Both the position numbers and the translations under genes were made by a program. From positions 17,724,806 to 17,788,805 of the forward strand of contig OX155965.1 of the NCBI GenBank assembly GCA_944548615.1: DNA of 64,000 nucleotides, written 5' to 3'. Source of the stretch: Micropterix aruncella (taxonomy: Eukaryota > Arthropoda > Insecta > Lepidoptera > Micropterigidae). The notes under the pieces were generated by a model. It was not told the origin of the DNA, ran no database searches, and saw only the letters and a list, made by a program, of their open reading frames with translations. The number at the start of each line of letters is the position of its first letter. The first letter of the stretch is position 1. Below, one piece after another: positions 43,801 through 53,649 of this stretch.

Positions 43801-46644
43801 CGCGAGCATCCGGTGGCTTTTACCGCCGATATTGGGGACATGTTCATGCGTATTAAGGTGATCGAGGACGATACCTATAGTCAGTTGTTCCTTTGGCGGG
43901 GATATCGGCGCGATATAGAACCTCGTATCCTAAAAATGTCCTCTTTAATATTCGGTTCTCGGTCATCCCCGACATCAGCCCTCTATATCCGAAATAAAAA
44001 CGCTGAACGTTTCAAGAATCAGTACCCTCTAGCAGTGGAGGCTATCACAGACCATCACTTTATGGACGACCTTGCTTTCGGGTCTTCTTCAATAGAAGAA
44101 GCTCGTAACGTGATAAAAAACATAATTTACATCCATCAACAAGGGAATTTTTTCTTAAAGGGCTGGGCGTCTAATTATCAAAGCGTTTTGAATGAAATAC
44201 CCGAAGAAAGGAAAGCTACCCATAATATTGCTCTGGAGAAAGGAGAGATAAGCTCTCAACGGCTTTTAGGGTTAGAATGGTTGCCAGAAAGTGACCAACT
44301 TACATTTAATTTTAGGTTAGAAAAACTCGATGACGCCTTAAAAACGGGCCAGAGAGTGCCAACGAAACGAGAGGCTCTTAAGGTAGTAATGTCAATTTAT
44401 GACCCACTCGGGGTATTAAGCCCAATAACTATCCGAGCCAAAATTCTAATGCAAAAGGTGTGGACCAGCGGTGTAGCCTGGGATGAGGAGGTCACACAAG
44501 ATATTTTCAAAGGTTGGGGTGAATGGATAAATGCCCTTCGCTCGGCGAAGGACGTAAGGATTTCACGCTATCACGGCGTAACAAAGAATCCCTCCGAAAA
44601 TAGACAATTACACATATATTGTGACGCGTCTCAAGAGGCTATGTGCGCTGTCGCGTATATGAGAATAGCCAGACCAGGCGAAGAACCGACCACATCCTTT
44701 ATCGCAAGTAAAACCAGAGTCGCGCCGTTAAAAAAAATGACAATACCGCGTTTAGAACTGACAGCAGCACTATTAGGCGCCGAACTAGCGAAAAAAATCA
44801 CTAGCGAGTACAAAATTAAATTTCATGAAAAGATTTTATGGACAGACTCGATGAACGTACTTTGGTGGATACGTTCACGTAGCTCCGACCACCAACAATT
44901 TGTCTCTAACCGTCTGGGAGTATTGGACGAACTGACTACCCCGGAGGAGTGGAGATGGTTAAGCGGAAATAGTAATCCTGCAGATGAAGCTACGAGAGCG
45001 AAGTCAAAAATTGACCTCTCGCCCGAGAGCCGTTGGCTGAATGGTCCTGAATACCTTAGACAGCCACCAGAGGTATGGCCGGCAAAGGTTCCCCATCAAC
45101 CCGGGGAAAAGGATAAGATATCCCTCGAGTATAAACCATTGGCGGTATTTGCGCTACACGCTGTACCTACGAGCACAATAGATGTCGCGAGATTCTCCCA
45201 ACATCGCAGATTATTGCGCGTAGCCGCATACGTTAGGAAGTTTATTCAACTATGTAGAGGTGCCACGAATAACTGCATTTTAAACGGACAAGACATTGCC
45301 AGCGCTGAAATAATATTATTAAAGGAGTCGCAGAGTCGTTCTTTTAAGAAAGAAATAGAACTTATACGAGTGAAAGGGACTTTACCTAGGAATAGCCGTT
45401 TGATAGGTTTAAATGCGTACTTAGACGAGCGGGGCTTAATAAGAGTAGGCGGCCGCATCGCAAATGCGCCGGGTATACCACACGACACTAAGTATCCCAT
45501 AATACTTGACGGCCGGGATCGCTATACACAACTACTGGTGGTAAGAACTCATGAGGAGATGGCTCATTCCGGGGTTGAAACGACATTGGCCAGCCTACGC
45601 CAGAGGTTCTGGCTAATTAGTCCCCGTCAAACGGTCAAAAAATTTATATACCAGTGTATGCTGTGCAAAATGAGAAGGGCAAAACCAGTCACAGCGTTGA
45701 TGGGACAACTCCCGATGTCACGTTTGCAGCATCATACGAGGTGTTTTAACGCCGTAGGCGTAGACTACTTCGGGCCGGTTCAGGTGACTATACGAAGAAA
45801 AGTGGAGAAACGATATGGCGTGTTGTTCTCTTGTCTAACCACACGAGCGGTTCACATTGAATTAGCATATGATTTGTCTACTAATTCGACAATACAAGCG
45901 ATAAGAAGATTCATAGCCCGGCGGGGCAAACCAAGGGTGATAATGTCAGATAATGGATCTAATCTAAAAGGTGCGAGTGCCGAATTGAAGAAGGTCGTTT
46001 CAGAGATTGACGATGAACGTATCCGTGAACGTTTAAGTAACGACCAGATTGACTGGAGGTTTATACCACCTGCTTCTCCCCATCATGGCGGCTGCTGGGA
46101 ATCGATGGTTAAGTCAGCCAAAAGAGCTTTGTACGCCATATTGAAAGAAAGAGCGCCTTCTGTGGAAATGATGCAGACTTTATTGGCTGAAGTGGAGTCA
46201 ATCCTTAATCAGCGGCCTATCTCGCACATTACTATAGACAGTCGAGACCAGGAGCCACTTACGCCGCAAAGCTTTTTGTTAGGACACTCTAACAGCACCG
46301 CTATGGGTAAATTTACCATTGGAGATTTATGTAACCGTAAACAGTGGAGACAGACCCAAGCTCTAGCTGACGCTTTTTGGAATAGGTGGTCTAAAGAAGT
46401 ACTACCTATGCTAGTCTCTCGACCTAAATGGAAGGAGGTACAACCTCCACTAAGGGTGGGGGAACTGGTGTTAATATTGGATCCCTCTCTAGAAAGAGGA
46501 AGATGGCCTCGCGCTATAGTAACGGAAGTCTACCCTGACAAAACAGGTGCTGTCAGGATAGTAGATGTAAAAATCGACGGAAAAATTTATCGCAGGTCAA
46601 TAAGCAAACTAGTTAGATTAGAATTGTCCGCCCGAATAGAATAA
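40891..46644 (+). CDS. gag-pol: BEL/Pao Gag-Pol polyprotein, intact
   Basis: One uninterrupted 1,917-codon frame starts 62 nt after the 5' LTR. In order: a charged coiled-coil N-terminus (about 15-125); four 21-residue Ala/His/Gly-rich tandem repeats (182-265); a DUF1759-type Gag region from about 315 (FSGDPLQFLAFKSIF); two zinc knuckles (C527-C530-H534-C539 and C560-C563-H568-C573); an aspartic protease with D647-S-G; reverse transcriptase with motif A D980 and FMDD at 1057-1060; RNase H with D1245, E1289 and D1319; an integrase HHCC finger (H1554, H1559, C1589, C1592); the integrase catalytic triad D1625, D1687 and E1737 (49 residues between the last two); and a C-terminal DUF5641-like domain (about 1857-1910). 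All catalytic positions that I can place are present. There is no env-like frame. It would make virus-like particles and copy the element through cDNA. Confidence 0.97.
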   Translation: MESTAEKSNVSRRTWSQSSRRSERVQEVKEASEQLRRVTREQAKVAAEKKKLESEAITQREQLRATEEIATAKRRSEAAGAAAAIQVQHADLEAELQMLEADRQHALRVLDVVSEAYDSEKSGEWETRSYADLEETAGRTTLWAETQAPLTSYSEPDQIKPRNEERYRGRREEESDEAMQHEAGAAAAHGSTRRAAHGGMRLEAGAAAPHGATHRAAHEGMRLEAGAVAPHGATHRAAHEGMRLEAGAAAPHGAAHRAAGGEIATEADAAATDAAAAAGSSTGDGSDDSASKKLISQVCRVISIASSKPQYNKELPPFSGDPLQFLAFKSIFNQSTEVIGLNDEQNLLRLQSAIRGRARDCVSGLLLSPANVGEIMKTLETLFGNPNVIIQRTLADLRKTRDLSEFIEAEELLQFACQVKNLVATVKSVNRIEHLWNPELLGSLVAKLPKNLLTLWLGDKGKGKPDEPVIIRFASWLETLAIDSQDAGIGPLDSGRKNQVVARDKKYKQQNHKNYVLNMTEQSRMKCPNCTGDHFLSKCERFKKLSLDSRWGVVKSLKRCFKCLAPSHGRKNCPAYKRFPRFKYHFLLTAADAALGGTEIITATAEGETQTGAIVAHTVANNRVLLQVLPITLIGPKGRKVVYALLDSGSTVSIIDREVAQELNIRGPPTNMEVCGIGSMKTSSKGAETVSFQIRGELGRKVFDVQAYSIAALNLPKLKNLSAAASDFDTLTAVKVDKISDVQPRLLIGANCWELIVSRGLRRINDELSLSKTLLGWVPVGRVSVDRQNDALHSFCLSDSGSNDASLQRLLEENLRLEQDWPNKKRELADSVRSKKLLESTTSLNGGVWHTGLLWRDDRRVLPDSRPMALARLHAVERKMDRDRTYGDAYCQKMDKYLAEGYAEEVDPSKLAGRTDIWFLPHLGVCSAAKGNKLRIVHDAAASVKGVSLNSLLITGPDYNQSITGILFRFREHPVAFTADIGDMFMRIKVIEDDTYSQLFLWRGYRRDIEPRILKMSSLIFGSRSSPTSALYIRNKNAERFKNQYPLAVEAITDHHFMDDLAFGSSSIEEARNVIKNIIYIHQQGNFFLKGWASNYQSVLNEIPEERKATHNIALEKGEISSQRLLGLEWLPESDQLTFNFRLEKLDDALKTGQRVPTKREALKVVMSIYDPLGVLSPITIRAKILMQKVWTSGVAWDEEVTQDIFKGWGEWINALRSAKDVRISRYHGVTKNPSENRQLHIYCDASQEAMCAVAYMRIARPGEEPTTSFIASKTRVAPLKKMTIPRLELTAALLGAELAKKITSEYKIKFHEKILWTDSMNVLWWIRSRSSDHQQFVSNRLGVLDELTTPEEWRWLSGNSNPADEATRAKSKIDLSPESRWLNGPEYLRQPPEVWPAKVPHQPGEKDKISLEYKPLAVFALHAVPTSTIDVARFSQHRRLLRVAAYVRKFIQLCRGATNNCILNGQDIASAEIILLKESQSRSFKKEIELIRVKGTLPRNSRLIGLNAYLDERGLIRVGGRIANAPGIPHDTKYPIILDGRDRYTQLLVVRTHEEMAHSGVETTLASLRQRFWLISPRQTVKKFIYQCMLCKMRRAKPVTALMGQLPMSRLQHHTRCFNAVGVDYFGPVQVTIRRKVEKRYGVLFSCLTTRAVHIELAYDLSTNSTIQAIRRFIARRGKPRVIMSDNGSNLKGASAELKKVVSEIDDERIRERLSNDQIDWRFIPPASPHHGGCWESMVKSAKRALYAILKERAPSVEMMQTLLAEVESILNQRPISHITIDSRDQEPLTPQSFLLGHSNSTAMGKFTIGDLCNRKQWRQTQALADAFWNRWSKEVLPMLVSRPKWKEVQPPLRVGELVLILDPSLERGRWPRAIVTEVYPDKTGAVRIVDVKIDGKIYRRSISKLVRLELSARIE
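41434..41685 (+). repeat. 63-bp tandem repeat in gag
   Basis: Four in-frame units encode variants of EAGAAAPHGATHRAAHEGMR-L (21 residues). Units 2 and 3 are nearly identical and unit 4 decays at its end. The GC content is far above the rest of the ORF. Repeat frames on the other strand are shadows. Confidence 0.9.
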
Positions 46645-46712
46645 GCCATAGATATAAATAACGTAGATTTAAGGTAAATAATTCGTAAAATAAGTTAATG
46701 GCACGTTGCCAT

Positions 46713-46723
46713 GAGCGGGGAAA
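46713..46723 (+). promoter_or_regulatory. Polypurine tract of BEL/Pao
   Basis: GAGCGGGGAAA (one C interruption) immediately precedes the 3' LTR, the expected place for the plus-strand primer. Confidence 0.8.
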
Positions 46724-47822
46724 TGTACGAATTATCACTTGCATTTTCTAATATGGGTGGCTGTTCGCGAGAGATCGATTCTTAGAAGCTTATATTCCTC
46801 TTTCACACGCTCGAGCCACCCCATAACAGACATAAATAACAGACACTGAAACAAAATACGGCTCATTCAAATATTAAAATCATCCGCAAGGAAGTCCTAA
46901 CTAAATACGCAGGACAAAATTCCATGAAAGGTCCTGGTAATAATATATCGCCGTCTTTAAGGGCCGAAGACCCCTAATTAATTATCAGCCTGTCATTTCT
47001 CGCAGTGGATATATCGAGGGTGTCGACCGATAACAAAAAATCGTAAACGCGGCAAGCCGCTCGCGCAACCCTCTTATATTAAAACAAATGTGGTAATCTC
47101 AAAATAATCGCAATGTTTGAGGTAATTAGGAGGCTATTAATTATTCGACTGAAAGCTTGGATAAAATCAAATACTTATAATTTTGCTAGCTATTCGAAGG
47201 AATTTTAAGTACTAAATATGATGTATTGTTAATGTTTAATCTACATATTTTCGCTATAAACCTAATGATAATGTAGTAGTAATACATATTATAGAAAATT
47301 ACCTTCAATTAAGGTGAGATTAATTTAAGTTAAAAATGTAAGCCTGATTGAATAATATGTACTCTCGCTAAGCCACACCCCTTAACCCTCAGTAGGCCGG
47401 TCTCTTACCGCCGCCATTGCCTTTTAACCAATCACGGGTTAGAGTGGCGGGGCTTTAGCGAGGCTAGTGAACGATTTTGGAAAATCGAACAGTCACAAAA
47501 ATACCGAGGTCGAGAATGAACGACCCTTAAGCGGCGGGATAATAGTTGTACATACGGCAGCCCTTGGCTGGTCTCGTACCCGCGCGCATAATTTAAGTGT
47601 ATACTGTAACTCACGAGTAAATTGAGGGACAATAAACGTTCTTTTGAAATAAACTCTTTCACTGTGTGATCATCTAATAGAGTGTGAACCAGATACGGGA
47701 GACTACTCGGCGGCCAGGAAGAACGAGAGAACGCGAAGGTAAATAACATTTACAGTCCACAAAAACCACCCTTCAGCAGTGGGAGAAACTCACAGAAAAA
47801 TAACTGATGGATTTTATAACCA
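46724..47822 (+). repeat. 3' LTR of BEL/Pao retrotransposon
   Basis: Same length as the 5' LTR (1,099 bp) and identical by eye over all lines compared, indicating a very recent insertion. It is followed by the duplicated ACACG at 47823-47827. Confidence 0.97.
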
Positions 47823-47827
47823 ACACG

Positions 47828-47929
47828 CGTGTTTTTATATTAAAGAGATATCGTACCTGTGACAGGTAGAAATATGTTTAATTTTTTTAACCAGTCTGAG
47901 CCACAGCAACGCGTGGCCGGGTACAGGTA
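47828..47929 (+). mobile_element. Helitron-like element, right part
   Basis: Continuation of 39621-39729. A perfect GCCAC/GTGGC hairpin with an 8-nt loop (47900-47917) is followed by CGGGTACAGGTAA. The layout matches the 14163-14755 element (hairpin, GGGT-CAG, terminal tetranucleotide), with the expected CTAG changed to GTAA. Confidence 0.5.
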
Positions 47930-48077
47930 ATATAAAATAAAAATAAGGTTTGATAATTAATAAAATTTGCTTTCCTTTCCATGTTTGAATTGAAAAAAAA
48001 CACGTTTTTATCGAAGCTTAATAAAGTCAATTATTTTCCCTTTTTTTGAGAATATAACAAAATGAAAATAATAAATT

Positions 48078-48677
48078 AAGGGTTACGGGGAAGAACAGTC
48101 AATATCAACTTTTCAAATTTTTGGTAATTCAATTAGGCCAGAGTTTGTTTGAATGTGTAAAAAATATATTTCTTTTGTGAACCAAATATGTATAAGTTTT
48201 TATTAACCTGCATCCTTTAAGGGGGTGAATCAATACGAGCAACTAAACAACTTTTAATAAAAAAAGTAAGAAAAACAAAAAAAATATATTATTTTTTTTT
48301 TTTTTTTAATTCATAAATTTGAAGAACTTGACCGTTAAATAAAAGTTTAAGAAGTGTTTGAGCGCGTTGCGCCACCTATCGATAGGTAAAATATCGATAA
48401 TAAACGATATTAGCGATATTTAATGTACCGCTAGATGGCGCATCGTGCTTAGCGCTTTTTATACATTTTTCAATAAAATATAATTTTCAAATTAAAAAAA
48501 AATAAATAAAAACATTTTTTTTAATCAAAAGCTGTAATGTAGTTGCTCGTACTGACTTACCCCTTTGAAGGAAGCCGGGTAATAAAAACTCACCCCGTAG
48601 ATGAATTAAAAAAAAATACATTTATAAAAGTATCTCATTTAAAAAAAATACATTGATCGTACTTCCCCGCAACCCTT
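48078..48677. mobile_element. MITE with outer and inner inverted repeats
   Basis: Outer termini AAGGGTTACGGGGAAG and its near-complement CTTCCCCGCAACCCTT bound 600 bp. A second inverted pair lies inside: CCTTTAAGGGGGTGAATCAA plus TACGAGCAACTA (about 48216-48252) and TAGTTGCTCGTACTGACTTA plus CCCCTTTGAAGG (about 48540-48571). A third, GCGCCACCTATCGATAG / CTAGATGGCGC, is at the centre. Nested symmetry suggests either one large hairpin-like MITE or one element inside another. No coding capacity. Confidence 0.6.
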
Positions 48678-48807
48678 CAAATATTATATGCTATATTTTT
48701 AACGTTTACGTTTATAAAGGTAGGCCATTTAAAATTTTAAATTTGAATCGGCTATAGAAAAACTAATGAATATTTTTCCAAAATTTTGTTTTATTGAACC
48801 TTGTCAT

Positions 48808-49333
48808 TTAAGAATTAAACACAATATCATTCAAATGACTGGCCCGACAGTACCCCATCCGATCAACCCAATTTTTAAGTACTTTTTTTATTGTTCCGTC
48901 TTGAATTTCTTGAATTGCAACTTCAATTTCGTGTTTTACGGACTCAATTGTGTCTGGATAGTTAGCGTAACATTTATCTGTAACGACTCCACGCAGAAAA
49001 TAGTCCAACGGGTTAAAATCACAGCTCTGAGTTGCAGTGAGCTGCTCTGAGTTAGCTGCTCTCACCAATTGACATCAGAATTTCGGCTGATTATTCGGTT
49101 TTCGAAAACAGTGCACAAAAGTTCGATTGCTATGTTGGCTGCGTGGCAAGTTGCGCCGTCCTGTTGAAACCAAACTTCGTCCATGTCATTCTCTTCAACT
49201 TCTGGAAACAAAAAATCGATGAGCTTGGCACAGTAACACTCGCCATTAAAGACTCGCCGCTTTGTAAGTAAGTTTTTAATATTTCCCAGTTTCTTTCGAG
49301 CATATAGCGTCCCATTTTGCATATGTCAAACAT
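48808..49333 (-). pseudogene. Mariner transposase, internally deleted and frameshifted
   Basis: Minus-strand reading gives a short N-terminal block (ERNWEILKTYLQSGESLMAS, about 49240-49320). It then jumps to the catalytic region: NGECYCAKLIDFLFPEV, VWFQQDGATCHAANIAIELL, a frame change near 49062, and DFNPLDYFL...EIEVAIQEIQ...NWVDRMGYC. WFQQDGATCH and the PLDYFL block carry the second and third catalytic Asp of mariner transposases. The DNA-binding domain and the first catalytic Asp region are missing, so it is inactive. Confidence 0.85.
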
Positions 49334-49499
49334 AAAACTAATTCTCTGTCGTTAAATGAATGTCATTCTACCATTCAAAAACAAAAGAACCGGTAGTTCA
49401 AATTTAAAACGTTAGATGGCCCGATGTTACTTGACGTCTATAATGATTTCGACTTTATATTGTTATTCTTTTTAATTGCTAAAGAAACGATCAAGCGAA

Positions 49500-50570
49500 C
49501 GATAAAGGTATGCTAAGGTATGACACTACACAGCGATATATTCAAAATTGAAGCTGAAATATTATAATTATAGATTATAAATAAAAAAGTTTTATGTTTT
49601 TTTTTATTTAAATTATCCAATACAATAAAATTGATTTTAGAAAAAATAAAATAACAAAAGTATAAATAATAAGATTATATTTTTTTTTTGCGAAGCAAAT
49701 AAGATTACATTTGTGTGGATTTTATAACCCCAGTTTATTGTATATCTGTTCTGGGGTAATAGTATATTTTTTTTCATTCATTCATTCCGATCGCTCATTC
49801 ATTCTTAAAAATTTTAAGGTAATATAATATATAAATATGTATGTAAATAAAGAACTAATACTGTAATAACTGTAAATAAAGAATTAACTTAAAATATTTA
49901 AGTTTATAGATAAGTAAAATGTATAAATATATAGATATATAAGTAACTAAATTGACCAATAAATTAAGTAGCCTTAAAAGGTTTCTTAGTATGCACATAT
50001 AAAATTGTATATCTAATTAATTAACATAATATTATCAATTAGTTTTAAACATATCAACCGAAACTTATTTCTTGTCAAGTCAGGACTATGACAATATTAT
50101 AACTATATTGCTTTTAATAATTCACTTAATTTCATGATGAATGTTTTCATATACTATTCTCTCACGCATACCAAGCATGCCTAATATGATAGGGTGATAT
50201 AGGGCTTTTAGCACTCAACCATTCAGGGATAATCCTTAATAGTGCGTGTCATTGAAACCGTACGGGCGTCCACGTCACAGTACATACATACATCTGCTAC
50301 TTTATGCTCTAGCTTGGCTGCGTGTAAGCTCCACCACATTGTGGGATTTAAATTCTATTGTATTGTATGGGCACCCCTGAAAGCGATATTGTTCAGGGGT
50401 AGCAAACTCACCAGAAAGTGTAAAATAGTGATGAAGTCAAATAACAAATGCCCAAGTAAAACGAGGCGCTAATATTATTACAGCAAGGTGTAAATATAAT
50501 CAGAATAAAACTCTCAATTTTTTTTATAAAAACGGCGAACCTATTGCTTTGCCGCAATATATATATCAGT
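49500..50570. other. AT-rich sequence, no gene recognised
   Basis: Contains a short (CATT)n patch near 49775. No coding blocks or termini were found. Confidence 0.4.
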
Positions 50571-50573
50571 TTT

Positions 50574-50850
<277 letters not shown>

Positions 50851-50860
50851 TACTACTTTT

Positions 50861-50938
50861 AAAGTAGCTTTTACTAATTTTATTTTAAATAAAAACATCA
50901 TCCTATAAACGGATTTCTTTACAAACCTTATCAAATAT

Positions 50939-51035
<97 letters not shown>

Positions 51036-51079
51036 TTAGTAATATATATTAAAATTAGTAAAAGCTACTTAAAAAGTAG
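50861..51079. repeat. Second (AT)n tract bracketed by an inverted repeat
   Basis: AAGTAGCTTTTACTAATTTTA (about 50862-50882) and its complement (51050-51070) flank a segment holding a second (AT)n tract at 50943-51031. The pair may be the ends of a small AT-rich element. Confidence 0.7.
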
Positions 51080-51984
51080 CGAAGGAAATCCCAGCTTGTA
51101 TTGGGAAATGCTTATGTTTGAATGAGATATACTTACGGATGTGCACGACTTTCGACGGTGCAATGTAAGTTTAAAGGTCCTTTTGCAGTCGACTAACGAT
51201 CACTATTTATCCATATATCTCATAAATAGGGCTTATCCTTATGCAACACAAAATGCCTTCAATTGAGACGAATTAAGCGAAAAAATAAAAAATTAAACTA
51301 TTGATCACTTCGGCAAAGCCGTTTTATAAATGAAAGTGACATTACGAAATAATTCAAATTTCGAATGCTACCAACATTTAAAATATGATACAATTGGCTG
51401 AGTTTGTTATCAACTGGCCTTGAACGTGGTGATGCTAGGCGCTGTTCTGACGTTATTCGATAAAGCATTGCAGAGTTGTGCAGTTCCCACGTTAAAGGAG
51501 TAAAGGGAAAGTCACTGCTGTTACCAGGGATGTTTAACAGGTTATTTCTGACCTCAGGCGACGGCTGTGAACCATTCGGCAAAAAAAAGCGGTACGCCGT
51601 TCGCGGAGATTCTACATTACAGTCAGAGAGTTTTAACCCGTCTAGTCTCCCTTGTGGTAAGCCACTTCAGTTTACTTCGTTATTCCGTGATATAGACGTA
51701 TTGTGATATTATGCCGAATATGATTTTAGCAACCTATTTTTACATAAATTATACAAAAGTTGCCACAATTACAAATATATTTAATGACTTATGGTGAGGC
51801 CATCTTGAAAATACAACCGACCATGCCTTCTATCGCCAAAATGAATTTAAAACTTTAGAGTGAGTTTTAACAAACTTCCCAAAGTTTTCTCAGGTGGACC
51901 CTTTGAAGGCTGTGGGTTTTCAGGGTTTTCTTCTGTCATCCTATGGATTTTACTATCGTATTTTTCTGGTAATAAGATCACTAG
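51080..51984. other. No gene recognised
   Basis: A GC-richer patch at 51410-51700 has opposing frames of 76 and 94 codons that I cannot relate to any family. Confidence 0.4.
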
Positions 51985-52095
51985 AAAAAAATCGGTTGGG
52001 TCACCCCAAGACTTTCACAGCAAGTAGAAAAGCCACCCCCCCCCCCCTCCCTCCGCGCCAACCCTACCTCCCCCCGGACGCCTATTTCTAGTATA
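51985..52095 (+). repeat. Poly-C-bearing interspersed repeat, copy 2
   Basis: TCGGTTGGGTCACCCCAAGA leads into CTTTCACAGCAAGTAGAAAA and a C13 run. It matches the minus strand of 17853-18040 up to the C run. Both copies are followed by further C-rich sequence. Confidence 0.6.
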
Positions 52096-52455
52096 TTTGT
52101 AGTATTTTCCGTGGCATTAAGATTGTAATTTTCCAAAAATGATATTGTGTATATTTAAATACAGTAACCAATATATAATAAACTATCAAATTTGATCAAA
52201 ATAACATCTACGAGTATATATTATAAATAGGATAGAAAACGAATTTACCGCGTGAAATTTGTAGCACCCGACGTTTCGGTGACGATGCAGCCGTCGTTGT
52301 CCAGGGTAGACTGAAGAGCTGTCAATCCGTTGTTTTGCGGGTAGACCGCATACCGCTGCCGCCACTACGTAGGTTATAACGGTGGTGGGGGGCCGGGTTC
52401 GGAGGGCGCGAATTTCGAAAATCCGTCTTGCACACAAGACTCACTGTATCCTGTC

Positions 52456-52776
52456 TTACGTCTTTGCGTTCGGCGTTCTGCGGCGGGAACATTTTAAGAA
52501 GAGGGTTCCACGTGAAGAGAGTTTGTAACCGTCGTCTCTATTGAAGTTCGGGGTTCTTCTTATTTCAATGGCTTCCCGGATCATGCGAGGAAAGTAGAAT
52601 TGTTTCTTAGATAGCACAATGGGATTTTGAAACTGCATCCAGTGGTTACTTCCGCTATCTAATATATGTTCGCAGATCGACGATTTTTCTCGCTGAACAT
52701 CTTCAACAGCTTTGATGTGTTCTGTCAGTCGCGTGGCTATGGGCCGTTTCGTTTGTCCAACGTAGGCTAGACCGTC
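52456..52776 (-). pseudogene. Penelope-like element GIY-YIG endonuclease fragment
   Basis: The minus-strand frame from 52776 reads DGLAYVGQTKRPIATRLTEH, then SSICEHILDSGSNHWMQF, then FYFPRMIREAIEIRR, NFNRDDGYKLSS and a stop at 52456. The YVG...R...EH, RMIREAIEI and NRDDGYKLS blocks are the C-terminal GIY-YIG endonuclease of Penelope-like retroelements. The N-terminal GIY strand and the reverse transcriptase are missing. Downstream (52200-52440, minus strand), CCGAAACGTCGGGTGCTAC fits the 3' non-coding part of such an element. Confidence 0.75.
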
Positions 52777-53111
52777 GTTTGTCCAACAATTCTAGTCGAA
52801 AATGAAGGTTTCTGGTAAAACATTCATAATTTGCAGTAGGTAAAAATATCATAATATTTCTAATAAATATAATATTCTAATAGGTGTCCGCGTTTGTAAA
52901 TTATATAGGATTATACTCATGAGGATTATACTGTAAAGATTTACTTTTATGTCAAAAAATTAAAACTTGCAAACAACGCCATCTGTTGGTGGGTAATATT
53001 GACGCGGCCGGGTATCTCAAGGATATCAATACTTTAAAATGGAAATTTATATCTTCTTTAGTTTTAATTTATCTCAATTTATAACTATAATACCTTTAAT
53101 TGGAATTCAGG

Positions 53112-53640
53112 AGTACCTTAGCGTCAGCATCAGAAAACTACTTGTAAACACTCTATTATTGTCTATAATGGACTATGGCGACTGTGTGTACGGCGTCTGC
53201 CTGTAAAGAAAGACTTAAAGGATGCAATGGAATGCGATACAGACTTCAGAAAATGCAAAATGCTTGCCCAAGATTTTGCTTAAGGATTCGTCCACGTCGT
53301 CAAGTGTCACCATTCCTTACCAAGGCTTAGATATTAGGTATGAGTAAAAAAAGACAATTCTATCTTGCGGCCCATGTACTCAAGGTATTACGTAATAAAC
53401 AGCCACTATATCTTTTCCCGCTTATGACCTGGTCCCGTAACCGACGTAAACATTCAACACGGGCTGGTAAACAACTTGCCATCATTTCAAATACAATAAA
53501 AAACCACAAATTTCCAGTGCAGTTTCTCTAGTATGGAATCGGTTGCTTTTGTTTGGAATTGTTTGGGAATGGCATTGCGATCGAGATCAATTGGTATATT
53601 TAAGGACCACTACAAAACAATGTTATTAAAGGAAGATTTT
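53112..53640 (+). pseudogene. Jockey/CR1-type LINE ORF2 C-terminal relic
   Basis: Broken + strand frames resemble the ORF2 C-terminus: a LLLSIMDYGDCVYG block (about 53150-53205), RIRPRRQVSPFLTK (about 53285-53325), RQFYLAAHVLKVLRNKQPLY (53350-53410), RKHSTRAGKQLA and a final IFKDHYKTMLL. Several frame changes and stops occur. No catalytic part remains. Confidence 0.65.
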
Positions 53641-53649
53641 TAGATTTTT

